Shown piece by piece: positions 43,009 through 52,394 of a stretch of 64,000 bases of DNA. A model generated the notes under the pieces. It was given only the letters and a program-made list of their open reading frames with translations, was not told where the DNA came from and searched no databases. Both the position numbers and the translations under genes were made by a program. Numbering within the stretch: position 1 is the stretch's first letter; each line of letters starts with the position of its first letter. Source of the stretch: Lactococcus sp. dk101 (GTDB lineage: Bacteria; Bacillota; Bacilli; Lactobacillales; Streptococcaceae); assembly GCF_009601055.1 (NCBI RefSeq), contig NZ_WITI01000007.1, positions 35,612 through 99,611 of the forward strand. Direction: 5' to 3'.

Positions 43009-43746
43009 TTATTGATTTGAAAAATGCGATAAAAACTCACGCGTTCTTGCTTGTTTTGGATGATTGAACACTTCATCTGGAGTGCCACTTTCCACAATTT
43101 TTCCATGTTCTAGGAAAATAACTTTGGTTGCCACTGAATAAACAAAACTCATCTCATGACTGACCAAAACCATGGTTTGTTTCTTTTTAGCTGCCTTCAA
43201 AATGACTTCTTGAACTTCAGAAACAAGTTCTGGGTCAAGTGCTGACGTTGGCTCGTCTAGCAAGAGCAAGTCTGGTTCCATGGCAAGTGCGCGCGCGATG
43301 CCCACACGTTGCTTTTGTCCACCAGATAAAAACTTAGGATAATAATCTTTACGGTCCGTCAGCCCCACTTTTTCGATTTCTGCTTCCGCAATTTTTATTG
43401 CTTCAGCTTTAGGTAATTTTTTGACTTGAATGAGTCCTTCCATCACATTTTCAAGGACGGTTCGGCGTTCAAAAAGATTAAATTGCTGAAAAACCATTCC
43501 CGTTTTACGACGGAGTTCCAAGATTTCTTGCTTGCTGGCATTGGCAAAGTCAATCTTAAAATCATTGATTTGGAGCTGGCCTTCATCTGCTTCTTCTAAA
43601 AAATTGATGCTTCTCAGAAAAGTCGATTTTCCCGCACCTGATGCCCCAATCAAAGCAATCACTTCGCCTTCTTCAATTTCCAAATTGAGATGGTCAAGCA
43701 CTTTTTCACCTGAAAAATGCTTACTGAGGTTCGAAATTTTAATCAT
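43009..43746 (-). CDS. Polar amino acid ABC transporter ATPase (cystine/TcyC type)
   Basis: The 245-residue ATPase shows Walker A GASGAGKST (about 35-43), the signature LSGGQKQRVGIARAL, Walker B LLLLDEPTSALD and the switch His in LVSHEMSF. It powers the permease encoded ten bases upstream. The PAAT subfamily (GlnQ/TcyC/ArtP) is clear. The cystathionine enzyme gene 18 bases downstream points to cystine or a related substrate. Confidence 0.92.
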   Translation of the reverse strand: MIKISNLSKHFSGEKVLDHLNLEIEEGEVIALIGASGAGKSTFLRSINFLEEADEGQLQINDFKIDFANASKQEILELRRKTGMVFQQFNLFERRTVLENVMEGLIQVKKLPKAEAIKIAEAEIEKVGLTDRKDYYPKFLSGGQKQRVGIARALAMEPDLLLLDEPTSALDPELVSEVQEVILKAAKKKQTMVLVSHEMSFVYSVATKVIFLEHGKIVESGTPDEVFNHPKQARTREFLSHFSNQ

Positions 43747-43755
43747 GATACTCCT

Positions 43756-44643
43756 TTATTGATTCGAAAATGGATTTTCGGATAGCGAAATGCGCGCACT
43801 ATTTTTATTTTTACCATCTGGCGATTTGATTTCCAGTTTTTTCTCAAGCTGGTGAATCAGCACTTCAATAACAATACAGATTGCCCAATAAACAACAGCT
43901 AAAGCAAGGTAAGGCTCAAAAATACGTAAACTTGAGCCACCGATGATTTGAGCTTTGGCAGTCATTTCCACAACACCAGCAACGAAAGCAAGCGATGTCG
44001 ATTTGAGCAAGCCAAGCAGGGCATTCCCGAGAGGAGCTGTTGCAACCGTTGCGGCTTCTGGTATGATAACACGTTTGAAAGTCTGAACACTTGTCATACC
44101 CAATGCTTTCGCAGCTTCAATCTGACCTTTATCAACAGATTGAATGGCAGAACGAATAGTTTCTGAATTATAAGCTGCTTCATTGAGCGCAAATGTGAAC
44201 ATGACAAGTAAACTTGCTGGAATTGCATTGATATTAAATGACGTTCCGTAGTTCATATTGATAGCTTTCAAAATCAGAGGAAGCCCCGTGTAAGTCAAAA
44301 AGAGTTGCACAATGATGGGTGTTCCACGGATAAAGCTGACAAATAATGCCCGAATTTGATTGAGTAAAGGAATTTTATTGATTTTCACCAAAGCCAAAAG
44401 CAGCCCTGAAACAAGGCCGAAAAACATGGCAATAATCGTGATTTCTAAAGTCGTTGGAATGGCACTGATAATCGGTACAAAAGCACCTACAAAAGCGTCC
44501 CAACTGAATATTTTCGTGAAAAACATTTGCCAAAATTCGCTAAATGTATATTGCCCTTTGATGAACAAAAAGGGAAGGGCTGGCCCAATGAGCAAAATCA
44601 ATAAAATTGAAATTCCCCAAATGATTTTACTTTTCTTTTTCAT
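43756..44643 (-). CDS. Polar amino acid ABC transporter permease
   Basis: The 295-residue membrane protein has five to six helices and the EAA loop EAAKALGMTSVQTFKRVIIP that contacts the ATPase. The N-terminal extension (WGISILLILLIGPALPFLFI) and Lys-rich tail are typical of TcyB/YxeN-type permeases. It lies between the binding protein and ATPase genes in one operon. AGGAAATAA precedes the ATG. Confidence 0.9.
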   Translation of the reverse strand: MKKKSKIIWGISILLILLIGPALPFLFIKGQYTFSEFWQMFFTKIFSWDAFVGAFVPIISAIPTTLEITIIAMFFGLVSGLLLALVKINKIPLLNQIRALFVSFIRGTPIIVQLFLTYTGLPLILKAINMNYGTSFNINAIPASLLVMFTFALNEAAYNSETIRSAIQSVDKGQIEAAKALGMTSVQTFKRVIIPEAATVATAPLGNALLGLLKSTSLAFVAGVVEMTAKAQIIGGSSLRIFEPYLALAVVYWAICIVIEVLIHQLEKKLEIKSPDGKNKNSARISLSENPFSNQ

Positions 44644-44655
44644 TTATTTCCTATC

Positions 44656-44698
44656 AAAAACTCTGTCAGTACTGACAAAACCAGTTCTGGCAGAGTTT
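44656..44698 (-). terminator. Partial terminator between binding protein and permease genes
   Basis: AAACTCTG and CAGAGTTT pair around an inner CCAG and TGTCAG palindrome arm, followed on the minus strand by TTTTT. Such intercistronic stems allow more binding protein than permease to be made. Confidence 0.6.
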
Positions 44699-44742
44699 AT
44701 CCTAGCAGTGACGCTTATCAATGATAAGCTGTCCACGTTCAT

Positions 44743-45582
44743 TTATTTAAATTTGTCAGCAGCTGGAACGAAATCACCATCAAAGTATTTTTCTGACAAT
44801 TTCTTCAATGTTCCATCAGATTGTAATTCTGCCAAAACTTTGTTCACTTCTTTTTGCAATTTTTCGCCTTGAGTATCTTTGGCAAAGATGAAGTATTCAT
44901 AACCATCGTGTTCAGGGTCTCCTGTTTGGTCATTGATACTTTCCACTTTCAAATTATCAAATCCTTGATCCTTGATGGCTGATAACAATGAAATTTTGTC
45001 GTAAAGCATAAAGTCGATTTTTCCTGATTCAACTTGGTTGAAACGTGTTGCGATTGAAGTTGAATCTGATGAGTAAGAAATGTTAATTTTCTTATCTGGA
45101 TTTGCTGTATTCCAATCTTGAATTTCTTTAGAATAATTCGAAGCTGGATTTCCAATCGTTGTTTTTCCTGCTAAATCAGCCAAAGTCTTGTAAGTTCCAC
45201 TTTTAACGAGAACGGCATTGTTTGATTTGGAAATAGGTGATGAGAAATTATATTTTTCAGCACGTTCTTTTGTCCAACCGAAATCATTGGCACCGATTTG
45301 GTAGCGGCCAGAGTCAATCCCTGGTACGATACCAGAAAAGTCAGTCACTTGAAATTTAACAGTGTATTGTGGCAATTTTTTAAAGACTGCACGCGCAACT
45401 TCGATATCGTATCCTGTTACGTTCCCTTGCGAGTCTGAATAAGCAAAAGGCTTTGTTGAACCATCTGTCGCAATCGTAATCACTTCTTTGCTTGATGAAC
45501 TTGACGTATTTGAGCAAGCAGCCAAAGTCCCCGCGCCTAAAAGAGCAAGTGCAGCAAGTGTAAGTTTGAGTGATTTCTTCAT
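44743..45582 (-). CDS. Polar amino acid (cystine-type) ABC transporter substrate-binding lipoprotein
   Basis: The 279-residue protein has a lipoprotein signal with lipobox GTLAACSN and an SBP_bac_3 domain (VITIATDGSTKPFAYSDSQG, VTGYDIEVARAVFKKLPQYT). It is anchored outside the membrane and delivers the amino acid to the permease. It is first in the operon; AGGAGAATTAAG precedes the ATG. Substrate by context is probably cystine or another sulfur compound. Confidence 0.9.
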   Translation of the reverse strand: MKKSLKLTLAALALLGAGTLAACSNTSSSSSKEVITIATDGSTKPFAYSDSQGNVTGYDIEVARAVFKKLPQYTVKFQVTDFSGIVPGIDSGRYQIGANDFGWTKERAEKYNFSSPISKSNNAVLVKSGTYKTLADLAGKTTIGNPASNYSKEIQDWNTANPDKKINISYSSDSTSIATRFNQVESGKIDFMLYDKISLLSAIKDQGFDNLKVESINDQTGDPEHDGYEYFIFAKDTQGEKLQKEVNKVLAELQSDGTLKKLSEKYFDGDFVPAADKFK

Positions 45583-45751
45583 TCTTAATTCTCCTAAAAT
45601 AAATCTTTCTTTATAAAACCATTATATCATAGCAACTTTTAGATTTCGTTAGTCTCTCCTTATTTTCGTTATAAGTTTTATTTATGGCGAATAAACATTT
45701 TTTTATAACGAGAATAAATAAAAAAAGTACCTTGCGGTACTCATTTTTTAC
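45583..45751 (-). promoter_or_regulatory. Control region of the amino-acid transporter operon
   Basis: TATAAT on the minus strand at 45621-45626 has no good -35, so an activator is likely. Upstream lies a dyad CGTTATAA (45667-45674)/TTATAACG (45703-45710). LysR-type regulators of sulfur amino acid genes (CmbR in lactococci) bind AT-rich dyads in this position; the link is a guess. Confidence 0.4.
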
Positions 45752-46471
45752 TTACATATTTTCAACATTATGATAAACTTTTTGAACGTCTTCGTTGTCT
45801 TCCAATGCGTCAACCAAACCTTCAAAAATTTCCAAATCTTCATCTGACAAAGTAACTTCTGATTGAGGTACAAGTTCAAGGTCAGTTTCTTCAAATTCAG
45901 TAATGCCATTTTCTTTCAAAACTTCGATAGCTTTGTGAAGTTCAGTTGGTTCAGTTGTTGCAGTAACATAACCTTCTTCAGCTACTACATCGCGAACATC
46001 GATTTCAGCGTCTAAAAGCATTTCAAAAACGCTGTCGCTTTCTTCACCTTTGAAAACAATCATTCCTGTGTTCTCAAACATGTAGCTTACAGAACCAGCT
46101 GCTCCGATATTTCCGCCATTCTTGTGGAAAATCGTACGGATATCAGCGATAGTACGGTTAACATTTGGTGTCAATGTTTCACAAACAATCATAGAACCGT
46201 TAGGGCCAAATCCTTCGTAACGTCCTTCAACGAAAGTTTCATCTGATTTTCCTTCCGCTTTTTTAAGCGCGTTTTCGATAACGTGGCGTGGTACTTGTGC
46301 TTGTTTTGCTTTTTCAATTGTAAATTTTAATTGGCTGTTCGCTTCTGGGTCTGTTGATCCCCCACGTTTTGCTGCAACATACAATTCAACACCGAATTTT
46401 GCATTTTTAGCTGATGTGGCACCATCATTTTTTGTTTTCTTAGCGACAATATTTGCCCATTTACGTCCCAT
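45752..46471 (-). CDS. YebC/PmpR-family protein
   Basis: The 239-residue product starts [20 protein letters not shown] and has the three-domain YebC arrangement with acidic cavity ([30 protein letters not shown]). Family members were described as transcription factors, and more recently as factors that help ribosomes through proline stretches. AAGGAAGTATCT precedes the ATG. It is a single gene. Confidence 0.93.
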   Translation of the reverse strand: MGRKWANIVAKKTKNDGATSAKNAKFGVELYVAAKRGGSTDPEANSQLKFTIEKAKQAQVPRHVIENALKKAEGKSDETFVEGRYEGFGPNGSMIVCETLTPNVNRTIADIRTIFHKNGGNIGAAGSVSYMFENTGMIVFKGEESDSVFEMLLDAEIDVRDVVAEEGYVTATTEPTELHKAIEVLKENGITEFEETDLELVPQSEVTLSDEDLEIFEGLVDALEDNEDVQKVYHNVENM

Positions 46472-46504
46472 TGGTAGATACTTCCTTTATTTTTAGTTTA
46501 TACT

Positions 46505-46636
46505 AGTTAACCTCTAAACGACTTTTAAGTCGTTTAGTAGATTAACTGCAAATATACTGCCTTGCGCTTGCGCAAGAAGTGGTTTGCGTAAAACGCAAAC
46601 TTTAACTTCTATGTTTTTTAGAAGTTAAACAGTATT
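46505..46636. repeat. Cluster of four perfect hairpins in a spacer
   Basis: Consecutive perfect stems: CTAAACGACTT/AAGTCGTTTAG (46514-46537), CTTGCGC/GCGCAAG (46561-46576), GTTTGCG/CGCAAAC (46582-46600) and TTTAACTTCT/AGAAGTTAAA (46601-46629). Outer arms GTTAA/TTAAC and ATACTG/CAGTAT enclose them. The 46472-46752 gap has no ORF. Confidence 0.6.
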
Positions 46637-46686
46637 AATAGATTGGCAACTTCATTGCCTTGATTTTTTCTTGTCTATTATACCAC

Positions 46687-46713
46687 AAAACCAGCTATAA
46701 TGTATAACTGGCT
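46687..46713 (-). terminator. Terminator of the DUF4064-like gene
   Basis: AGCCAGTTATA/TATAGCTGGTTTT stem with a CAT loop, T-rich end on the minus strand. Confidence 0.7.
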
Positions 46714-46752
46714 CTCTTTTAATTGCTTATTTTATATGTGGAAATGATGGAT

Positions 46753-47154
46753 TTACATAAACATCTGAACATCTGACGGTTCAGCATCGTCATCATCAAA
46801 TTTGAGCCTTAGCAAAAGCACTGCTGCAATGACCCATAAAACCAGCGCGGCATAAGTAATCAGCAGGCTGAGCGCACCCGCTACAATTAACAAAATCGCA
46901 GCCGTCGATTTTTTACCAAATTTTGTCAGCGTAGTAGCTAACAAAATCCCCAAAACCAGTGTCGCAATCCCAATCGCTGCGACAACAATATTGATTGGCA
47001 TTGCGGCAGCAATTCCCTTAAGCATATCTCCACTTGACCCAGATTTTGCAAGAATAGCGCTGACCACAAAAAAATTTATGACAACCAATATAGAACCAAT
47101 AATACTTAGAATTGCACTCGCAAGCACTAATTTTTTAACCGTATTTTTTTTCAT
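46753..47154 (-). CDS. DUF4064-like small membrane protein
   Basis: The 133-residue protein has four hydrophobic segments (VLASAILSIIGSILVVINFF, INIVVAAIGIATLVLGILLA and two more near the C-terminus) and an acidic tail FDDDDAEPSDVQ, the plan of DUF4064-type proteins of lactic acid bacteria. Function unknown. AAAGGAGACGCGT precedes the ATG. Confidence 0.7.
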   Translation of the reverse strand: MKKNTVKKLVLASAILSIIGSILVVINFFVVSAILAKSGSSGDMLKGIAAAMPINIVVAAIGIATLVLGILLATTLTKFGKKSTAAILLIVAGALSLLITYAALVLWVIAAVLLLRLKFDDDDAEPSDVQMFM

Positions 47155-47222
47155 ACGCGTCTCCTTTTCAACATTGTACTTCTTTTCACAAAATATTGCA
47201 AGGAAATGTGCAGGCTTTTATA

Positions 47223-47756
47223 TCAGTTTGAGTTATTTTCGTCAAGCTTCAATTCAAGCACATCAACTACGGTTATTTTTTCGCTATCAAGACGTGGTTT
47301 TTCTGCGATTTTTTCATAAGCTAGGCTTTGCCAAAAACGCAAGCCCTTTGGATTATTTTGAAGGACACCCAAACGAATTTTTTCTGTTCCTTTGCTCTGC
47401 GCAAACTTACAAATGATTTGATGAATTTGCCTTCCAATCCCATGCTTACGTACTTTTGGAATAAGGAGCAAAAGCCCAATCCAATCGATTTTTTCCTCAG
47501 GATAATCCTCAAGAAAATCAACCAAGCCAACACATTTTTCGCATTCAAAAACACCAAGCGTGTGCTTATCTTCTGGCATTCTTTGAGGTGGAATTCCTTC
47601 AAAAAAATCAACTGCGTCAGCTTCAAAATCAGGATTATCGCCTTCCAAAAGCGCATAATCTTCCGATAATCGCCAAACCTGTACCACCTCTGATAGATAC
47701 TGCTTATCAATTTCCCGAACGGAAAATGTTTCGTTTATTTTATGATTGATTTTCAT
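47223..47756 (-). CDS. GNAT-family N-acetyltransferase
   Basis: The 177-residue product has the GNAT acetyl-CoA site [20 protein letters not shown] (R/Q-x-x-G-x-G/A form) followed by [20 protein letters not shown]. Substrate unknown. I start it at ATG 47756 where it has an ATGA overlap with tmcAL; a longer frame would lie inside tmcAL. Confidence 0.85.
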   Translation of the reverse strand: MKINHKINETFSVREIDKQYLSEVVQVWRLSEDYALLEGDNPDFEADAVDFFEGIPPQRMPEDKHTLGVFECEKCVGLVDFLEDYPEEKIDWIGLLLLIPKVRKHGIGRQIHQIICKFAQSKGTEKIRLGVLQNNPKGLRFWQSLAYEKIAEKPRLDSEKITVVDVLELKLDENNSN

Positions 47757-48850
47757 TTTATAATCGGCTTTCGTCCGTGATTTTGTTCTAGCAGTTGGTT
47801 TGAACCAAGTTGGTAGATAGCATCTGCTTTTTGCGTGACGCTGTCCCAAGGCTGCTGGCCAATCCTAACAATCGTTTTTTCACTAACTGAACGGAGATGT
47901 TGCTGTCCTTTCGCCGTAAATCCAAGCACATGAATTTGTTTAGGCAAGGTAAAATCTGGTTTAATATCCAACAAAAGATAGGTCAAAATCCGTCTGACAC
48001 GCGCTTTCGTATAGCGTTTCGTATGGACAAGCGTGACCAATTCATCAAAGTTTTTAGCCACTTTAATCTGCTTCTTCAAGCGACTAGAAAGTTCCTCGTT
48101 CACTTGAAAAATCGTCGTCAAATCTTCCGTCGAAATGATTTTATAGCGCAACAAATCAAAATACGCCGACCAATCCACTGCTTGCACTTCTGTCAGTACT
48201 GACGGACTGTAACGATTGATTTCATCAGCTGGCTGGCCATCCAAAATCGCTGTCCGTAGTGCTGTACCACTGGCAAATCTTGACTGCATTGACATATCCT
48301 GACTGCCATGCTCCGAGCCTGTCCGAGCAACCGCACGCAAGCGTATCTTTTTATTGGCGCAGGCTTTTGCATAAGCCAAACCAAGCACATGATTTGGCGT
48401 ATTGCCGTCAAATTTGACTGTCGAAAAATGCTCCCACATCAGTTGCGTTTTTTCTGGATAGCTGTATTCATCTGGGAGATTTTCGATGAAAGCATTCATT
48501 TGGTCAGCTTTCTTTTCGTACAATGCTGTGATTTCATTGTAGTCTATTGCTGTTTCCGAGCCAAAAACAAGTTCCTCGACACCCAATTCTGCCAAAATAT
48601 CAACACTGCCACTGGCAAAAAAATCCGCCGCCTGTACAGAAACAAGCGTCGGCATTTCCACCACCAAATCAGCACCATTTTCAAGTGCCATCTCAGCCCG
48701 TGTCCATTTGTCAAAAATAGCAGGTGCACCACGCTGATCCCAGTTGCCACTCATCACAACAATTTTCAAACCATCGGCCTGCGCAAGCAGGTGTTGATGT
48801 CCATTGTGAAAAGGATTGAATTCAGCAATAATTCCTGTGATTTTAGTCAT
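47753..48850 (-). CDS. tmcAL: tRNA(Met) cytidine acetate ligase
   Basis: The 365-residue protein begins [20 protein letters not shown], the nucleotidyltransferase HxGH motif of TmcAL (YlbM), which activates acetate with ATP to form N4-acetylcytidine at the wobble base of elongator tRNA-Met. [19 protein letters not shown] is the second family motif. AAAGGAGGAAAG precedes the ATG. It follows the methyltransferase gene by 22 bases in the conserved yqeH-rsfS-tmcAL block. Confidence 0.92.
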   Translation of the reverse strand: MTKITGIIAEFNPFHNGHQHLLAQADGLKIVVMSGNWDQRGAPAIFDKWTRAEMALENGADLVVEMPTLVSVQAADFFASGSVDILAELGVEELVFGSETAIDYNEITALYEKKADQMNAFIENLPDEYSYPEKTQLMWEHFSTVKFDGNTPNHVLGLAYAKACANKKIRLRAVARTGSEHGSQDMSMQSRFASGTALRTAILDGQPADEINRYSPSVLTEVQAVDWSAYFDLLRYKIISTEDLTTIFQVNEELSSRLKKQIKVAKNFDELVTLVHTKRYTKARVRRILTYLLLDIKPDFTLPKQIHVLGFTAKGQQHLRSVSEKTIVRIGQQPWDSVTQKADAIYQLGSNQLLEQNHGRKPIIK

Positions 48851-48872
48851 CTTTCCTCCTTTTCAACTGGTT

Positions 48873-49670
48873 TTATTTTGTACAAACAAAGAACCAGCGT
48901 AAGCTGTCAGCTTTTGGTGCGTCGTCAGAAAAATCAGCGTACACTTCAACGCTTGAAAACAAAGCTGTCAGCTTCGCACCTTCGGCGCTCGAATGTCGAC
49001 TCTGGCTAGGTTGCTGAAGCAACGAGTCGAGTCGCAGCGCTGACAGATACTCTTCCATTTCATAAGTTCGTTCTTGATGAATTTCGTCCTTGCGAACAAA
49101 TTTTCCGTCTGCTGCTTTGACAAAAAAGGTCAATTCATGCTCGATTGAATGTGGGACTTGTCCCTCAAAACTGTCCCATAAAAAGGCGAAATCTTCTTCA
49201 TTTTCATGATAAGAAGTGCCTGGAAAGACATCATCAATCTGGTGTGTCGAATGCACATCAAAGATAAATTTCCCACCTTCTATCAGTACTGACGCAACTT
49301 GTTCAAAAACTTGCTTGACCTCTGTCAAGTCTGCCATGTAACAAATCGAGTCAGAATAACAGGTTACCGCATCAAACTGACCGATACCCGTCAAATCTCT
49401 CATGTCGCCCGCCACAAAATCAATTTTGGCTCCAGCGGCTTGTGCCTTTTGACTTGCCAAAGTCAACATTTCTTCTGAAATGTCCAAGCCAAAAACGTCA
49501 TAACCTTCCTGTGCCAAACGAACAGATAAAGCTCCAGAACCACAAGCCAACTCAAAAATTGATTGCGTCTTTTCATTCAAATGTCTCAAGGTAAATGCCA
49601 ACCATTGATCATATAATTCTTGATCCATCACTTGGTCGTAGACCTTTGAAAAATCTTCGTAAAATGCCAT
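48873..49670 (-). CDS. Class I SAM-dependent methyltransferase (YqeM-like) with a repeat-derived insertion
   Basis: The 265-residue protein has SAM motif I FELACGSGALSVRLA and DVFGLDISEEML, then ACYSDSICYM-like and FIFDVHSTHQ segments of the YqeM family in this conserved operon. Between YEMEEYLSAL and VEVYADFSDDAP it carries about 28 extra residues (RLDSLLQQPSQSRHSSAEGA...), which are encoded by REP-like element B at 48966-49045. Homologues normally pass straight from one to the other, so the frame tolerated the insertion. Substrate unknown. AGGAAAAATA precedes the ATG. Confidence 0.85.
   Translation of the reverse strand: MAFYEDFSKVYDQVMDQELYDQWLAFTLRHLNEKTQSIFELACGSGALSVRLAQEGYDVFGLDISEEMLTLASQKAQAAGAKIDFVAGDMRDLTGIGQFDAVTCYSDSICYMADLTEVKQVFEQVASVLIEGGKFIFDVHSTHQIDDVFPGTSYHENEEDFAFLWDSFEGQVPHSIEHELTFFVKAADGKFVRKDEIHQERTYEMEEYLSALRLDSLLQQPSQSRHSSAEGAKLTALFSSVEVYADFSDDAPKADSLRWFFVCTK
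48966..49045. repeat. REP-like element B inside the methyltransferase gene
   Basis: 80 bases bounded by TGTCAGC and GCTGACA, with inner hairpin GTTGCTGAAGCAAC (49010-49023) and CGACT/AGTCG arms. It resembles element A (27170-27247) in inverted orientation over its full length. Confidence 0.6.
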
Positions 49671-49702
49671 TATTTTTCCTATCTAAATTGTACTAACGAG
49701 TA

Positions 49703-49815
49703 TCCGTTTTATCTAGTCGCCTAAAACATTTGTCCGTTTTATCTAGTCGCTAAAGCGACTGATAAAAAGGCTCAAGCGACTGCCAAAACGACTTTAGCAA
49801 CTAATCAAACGGACA
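49703..49815. repeat. Repeat-rich spacer with an 85-bp TIR element (element C)
   Basis: TGTCCGTTT at 49731-49739 and its complement AAACGGACA at 49807-49815 enclose GTCGCTAAAGCGAC (49746-49759) and CTTTAGCAACTA arms, so the whole can fold into one long hairpin. The 18-mer TCCGTTTTATCTAGTCGC is repeated directly at 49703 and 49733. The rest of the 49671-49955 gap holds nothing recognised. Confidence 0.55.
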
Positions 49816-49955
49816 GCGAAGTATAAATTTTTTGTAAGATATTTTTACAAAAAAACTGTCGGCACTGCCATCATTCACTTTTGTTCTTCACATCAATGCT
49901 CAAACAATTTGTGCTGGCTGTACTGACAGTAATTTATTATTTTTGTTTAGATTTC

Positions 49956-50318
49956 TTAATCCATTTCAATCATAGCTGACAAATCCACCAAAGGTGCGTC
50001 AGACCAGAGTTTTTCAAGATTGTAATGCCCACGTTCTTCGTGGCTAAAGACTGAAACAACGACATCGCCAAGGTCAAGAAGCACCCAGCCATCGCGACCG
50101 TTTCCTTCAATATGACCACCAGCAGGGAATCCCGCTTTTCCTGCTTCTTCATCAACATTTGAAACGATGGCGTCAATTTGACGGAGATTCATTGCTTCCA
50201 TAATGACGAAAAAGTCTGCTACGCCTGACACTTCGCTCACGTCAAGTGCAACAATATCAAGTGCTTTTTTATCGTCGGCTGCTTTCACAACCACTTCGAG
50301 TAATTCTTTTGAATTCAA
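49956..50318 (-). CDS. rsfS: Ribosomal silencing factor RsfS
   Basis: The 120-residue protein MNSKELLEVVVKAADDKKAL... with DVSEVSGVADFFVIMEAMN and HIEGNGRDGWVLLDLGDVVV is a full-length RsfS (YbeB/YqeL), which binds bL14 and keeps the subunits apart under starvation. The start is TTG 50318, eight bases after AAAGGA. It sits in the conserved nadD-yqeK-rsfS series, here with extra genes between. Confidence 0.94.
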   Translation of the reverse strand: MNSKELLEVVVKAADDKKALDIVALDVSEVSGVADFFVIMEAMNLRQIDAIVSNVDEEAGKAGFPAGGHIEGNGRDGWVLLDLGDVVVSVFSHEERGHYNLEKLWSDAPLVDLSAMIEMD

Positions 50319-50491
50319 ATTTAGTATCCTTTTTTCTTTATTACCCCTATTTTACCATAAAATCGCCCGTCTTAATAGACTTTGACCACAAAAAACACTT
50401 CATCAAAGATGATTTTTGATATTTTCTAAGCCTTAAAAACAGCGGCATTAAAATGAGAAGGGATACAAGTAGGAAAATCAGACAGCATTAT

Positions 50492-50752
50492 TCATTTTTT
50501 CCTCCAATATTCTGGATAATATTTTTTCAAGTATTGCTTCGTAAATACGACCAAACTCACGACACCAATCATCAGCCAGCCATACGTGATGACAAATGCA
50601 AGTCCAGCAGCTCCTGTCAGCACTGACACGATCATCAATGGCGCTACAAATAGGATGAGCCAGACCAAAATAAAGAGCCATCCTTGCGCATTATTGGGGC
50701 TTATTCCCCAACCATAACTTCTCGGACGAAACATTCTTTTTTTATCATTCAT
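50492..50752 (-). CDS. Small membrane protein, two helices
   Basis: The 86-residue protein has a basic N-terminus and two hydrophobic segments (GWLFILVWLILFVAPLMIVS and AGLAFVITYGWLMIGVVSLV) and a Tyr/Lys-rich end. It overlaps the preceding gene by four bases (ATGA). A TGTCAG palindrome lies within the codons for SVLTG. Function unknown. Confidence 0.65.
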   Translation of the reverse strand: MNDKKRMFRPRSYGWGISPNNAQGWLFILVWLILFVAPLMIVSVLTGAAGLAFVITYGWLMIGVVSLVVFTKQYLKKYYPEYWRKK

Positions 50753-50901
50753 TTCTTTCTCCAGCTGCTATCCCAAATCATGCCGATAGCCACTAAAACT
50801 ACGACAAACCATGTGGTACGCACAACATTGCTCATATAAAGACTCGAAAAAACACCAATTATCAAAAAAATCACGCTCAATAAGAGCTTCTTTTTATTCA
50901 T
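50749..50901 (-). CDS. 50-residue membrane peptide
   Basis: MNKKKLLLSVIFLIIGVFSS... has two short hydrophobic segments and ends WDSSWRKK. Its stop overlaps the next start (ATGA), so the two small membrane proteins are translationally coupled. Short for automatic gene calls but supported by the coupling. Function unknown. Confidence 0.6.
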   Translation of the reverse strand: MNKKKLLLSVIFLIIGVFSSLYMSNVVRTTWFVVVLVAIGMIWDSSWRKK

Positions 50902-51002
50902 CTATTCAATCCTCGTTCATGTCTCAACTTTTTGTTTGATTGACCATATTATAATCTTTTAACTACTGAATTACAAAAAAAGAAACGAGGGTCGTTTCTT
51001 TA

Positions 51003-51587
51003 TTATTTATTCAAAAAATGAACAAAGGCATTGTAAGTTTCAATGGTTTGAGGATAAATCGGCACCTGTTTTTTCGCCAAGAATTCAACCGTTCGCACCG
51101 TTTCAAATGCAACCGCAGCATCGAGCGACTGTTTGGCAATTTTTCTAGCTTCTTTGACGCCATCAAAATCACGATTTTCTTCGATATAGTCCGCCACGTA
51201 AACAATCTTATCAAGCATGGTCATCTGACTACTACCAACCGTATGTATCTCAACCGCCCGCAAAATTTCAGGATAAGTGGTTGCAATCTCAGGAAAATCT
51301 TCCTTTATTTTGCACCAACCAACCATTCCATGCCAGACATTATTGCCCCATTTTTTCAATTCTGGGTTGAGCTGATATTGTTCAATCAACCGCAAATATT
51401 CATCCCTGCTTTGTTCTTTGGCATAATCATGCAAAAGCCCTGCTAGTGCTGCAACATCAGGGTTTTCATAGCCATAACGAATGGCTAATTCTCGTGCTGC
51501 TTTTTCGACGCCAAGGCAGTGTTTGTAGCGACTTTCTTTGACTTGTGAATGAAGTTTTTCTAATATTTCTTCTCTAGTGATGTTCAT
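51003..51587 (-). CDS. yqeK: HD-domain protein YqeK, diadenosine tetraphosphate hydrolase type
   Basis: The 194-residue protein has the HD-phosphohydrolase metal residues in order: [26 protein letters not shown] (the HD pair), [20 protein letters not shown] and [10 protein letters not shown]. YqeK enzymes split Ap4A symmetrically with an iron centre. It starts ten bases after the DUF2785 gene. Gene position downstream of nadD agrees with the conserved cluster. Confidence 0.93.
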   Translation of the reverse strand: MNITREEILEKLHSQVKESRYKHCLGVEKAARELAIRYGYENPDVAALAGLLHDYAKEQSRDEYLRLIEQYQLNPELKKWGNNVWHGMVGWCKIKEDFPEIATTYPEILRAVEIHTVGSSQMTMLDKIVYVADYIEENRDFDGVKEARKIAKQSLDAAVAFETVRTVEFLAKKQVPIYPQTIETYNAFVHFLNK

Positions 51588-51596
51588 TGTTTCTTT

Positions 51597-52394
51597 TCAT
51601 CTTTCTCTTAGAATGCTGATTAAAACGGTACTCAACTGGCTTGACGGCTCAATATCATCTAATGTGTGGAAATAAACAGTAGCCAAAAGTGACATGAAAT
51701 TCCACATTCGTCGGCGTTCAATCAGCTCATCTTGTGAAAATTTAAGGTTCGAAATCCACAGTGCAATTTGTGATTGACTGAGTTTTTTATTCCGCAGAGC
51801 TGCCACAAACACTTGCGCCAGTCGCCGTTCTTCGTTATGGCTAAAAGGCTCAGGCAAACGATGAAAGAGCGCAGCCATCTCGTCAAGCGCACGTAATGCT
51901 TGCTTTTCCGAAAAGTCTGGATGTTGCATGGCTGACGCTAAAGCGTCGGCATCATGAGCAAAACCATGCACCCAGCCAAATTCTTCTGAAAAACCTGTGA
52001 AATCCTGCTCCAAATGGAGATATGAAAGGACGGTTTCAAAAAGATATTCTCTTTGTTCAGAGCTCAAGCTTCCTTCATATTTGCCAGCATTCTCGCCGTC
52101 TCCCTTAATCAAATAACCATTCAGCAATGCTGAAAATGTACGGGTTAGGCTGGCTTTCCCGCTCTTTTCAAGCTCAAAAAGTTGACCATTGGTTTCCATC
52201 GAAGCTTGTGCAATATATTGGAATTGTGCCAGTGAAAAATAATGATTTAAAATTCCATTTGCTAAACTTTCAAAAACAAGGTCATCTCGAATTTCTGAAT
52301 TTTCATTTCCGATATTTTCAAGCAACCAATCAATTTCCGCTTGCTCATAAGTTACTGAATCGCGATTTAGCTTTTCTTCTAAAATGTGGTTCAT
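51597..52394 (-). CDS. DUF2785 protein
   Basis: The 265-residue helical protein contains EFGWVHGFAHDADALASAMQ, the conserved GWxHxxAHxAD motif of DUF2785, and an earlier RDDLVFESLANGIL. Function of the family is unknown. It overlaps the upstream isomerase-like gene by four bases. Confidence 0.85.
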   Translation of the reverse strand: MNHILEEKLNRDSVTYEQAEIDWLLENIGNENSEIRDDLVFESLANGILNHYFSLAQFQYIAQASMETNGQLFELEKSGKASLTRTFSALLNGYLIKGDGENAGKYEGSLSSEQREYLFETVLSYLHLEQDFTGFSEEFGWVHGFAHDADALASAMQHPDFSEKQALRALDEMAALFHRLPEPFSHNEERRLAQVFVAALRNKKLSQSQIALWISNLKFSQDELIERRRMWNFMSLLATVYFHTLDDIEPSSQLSTVLISILRER

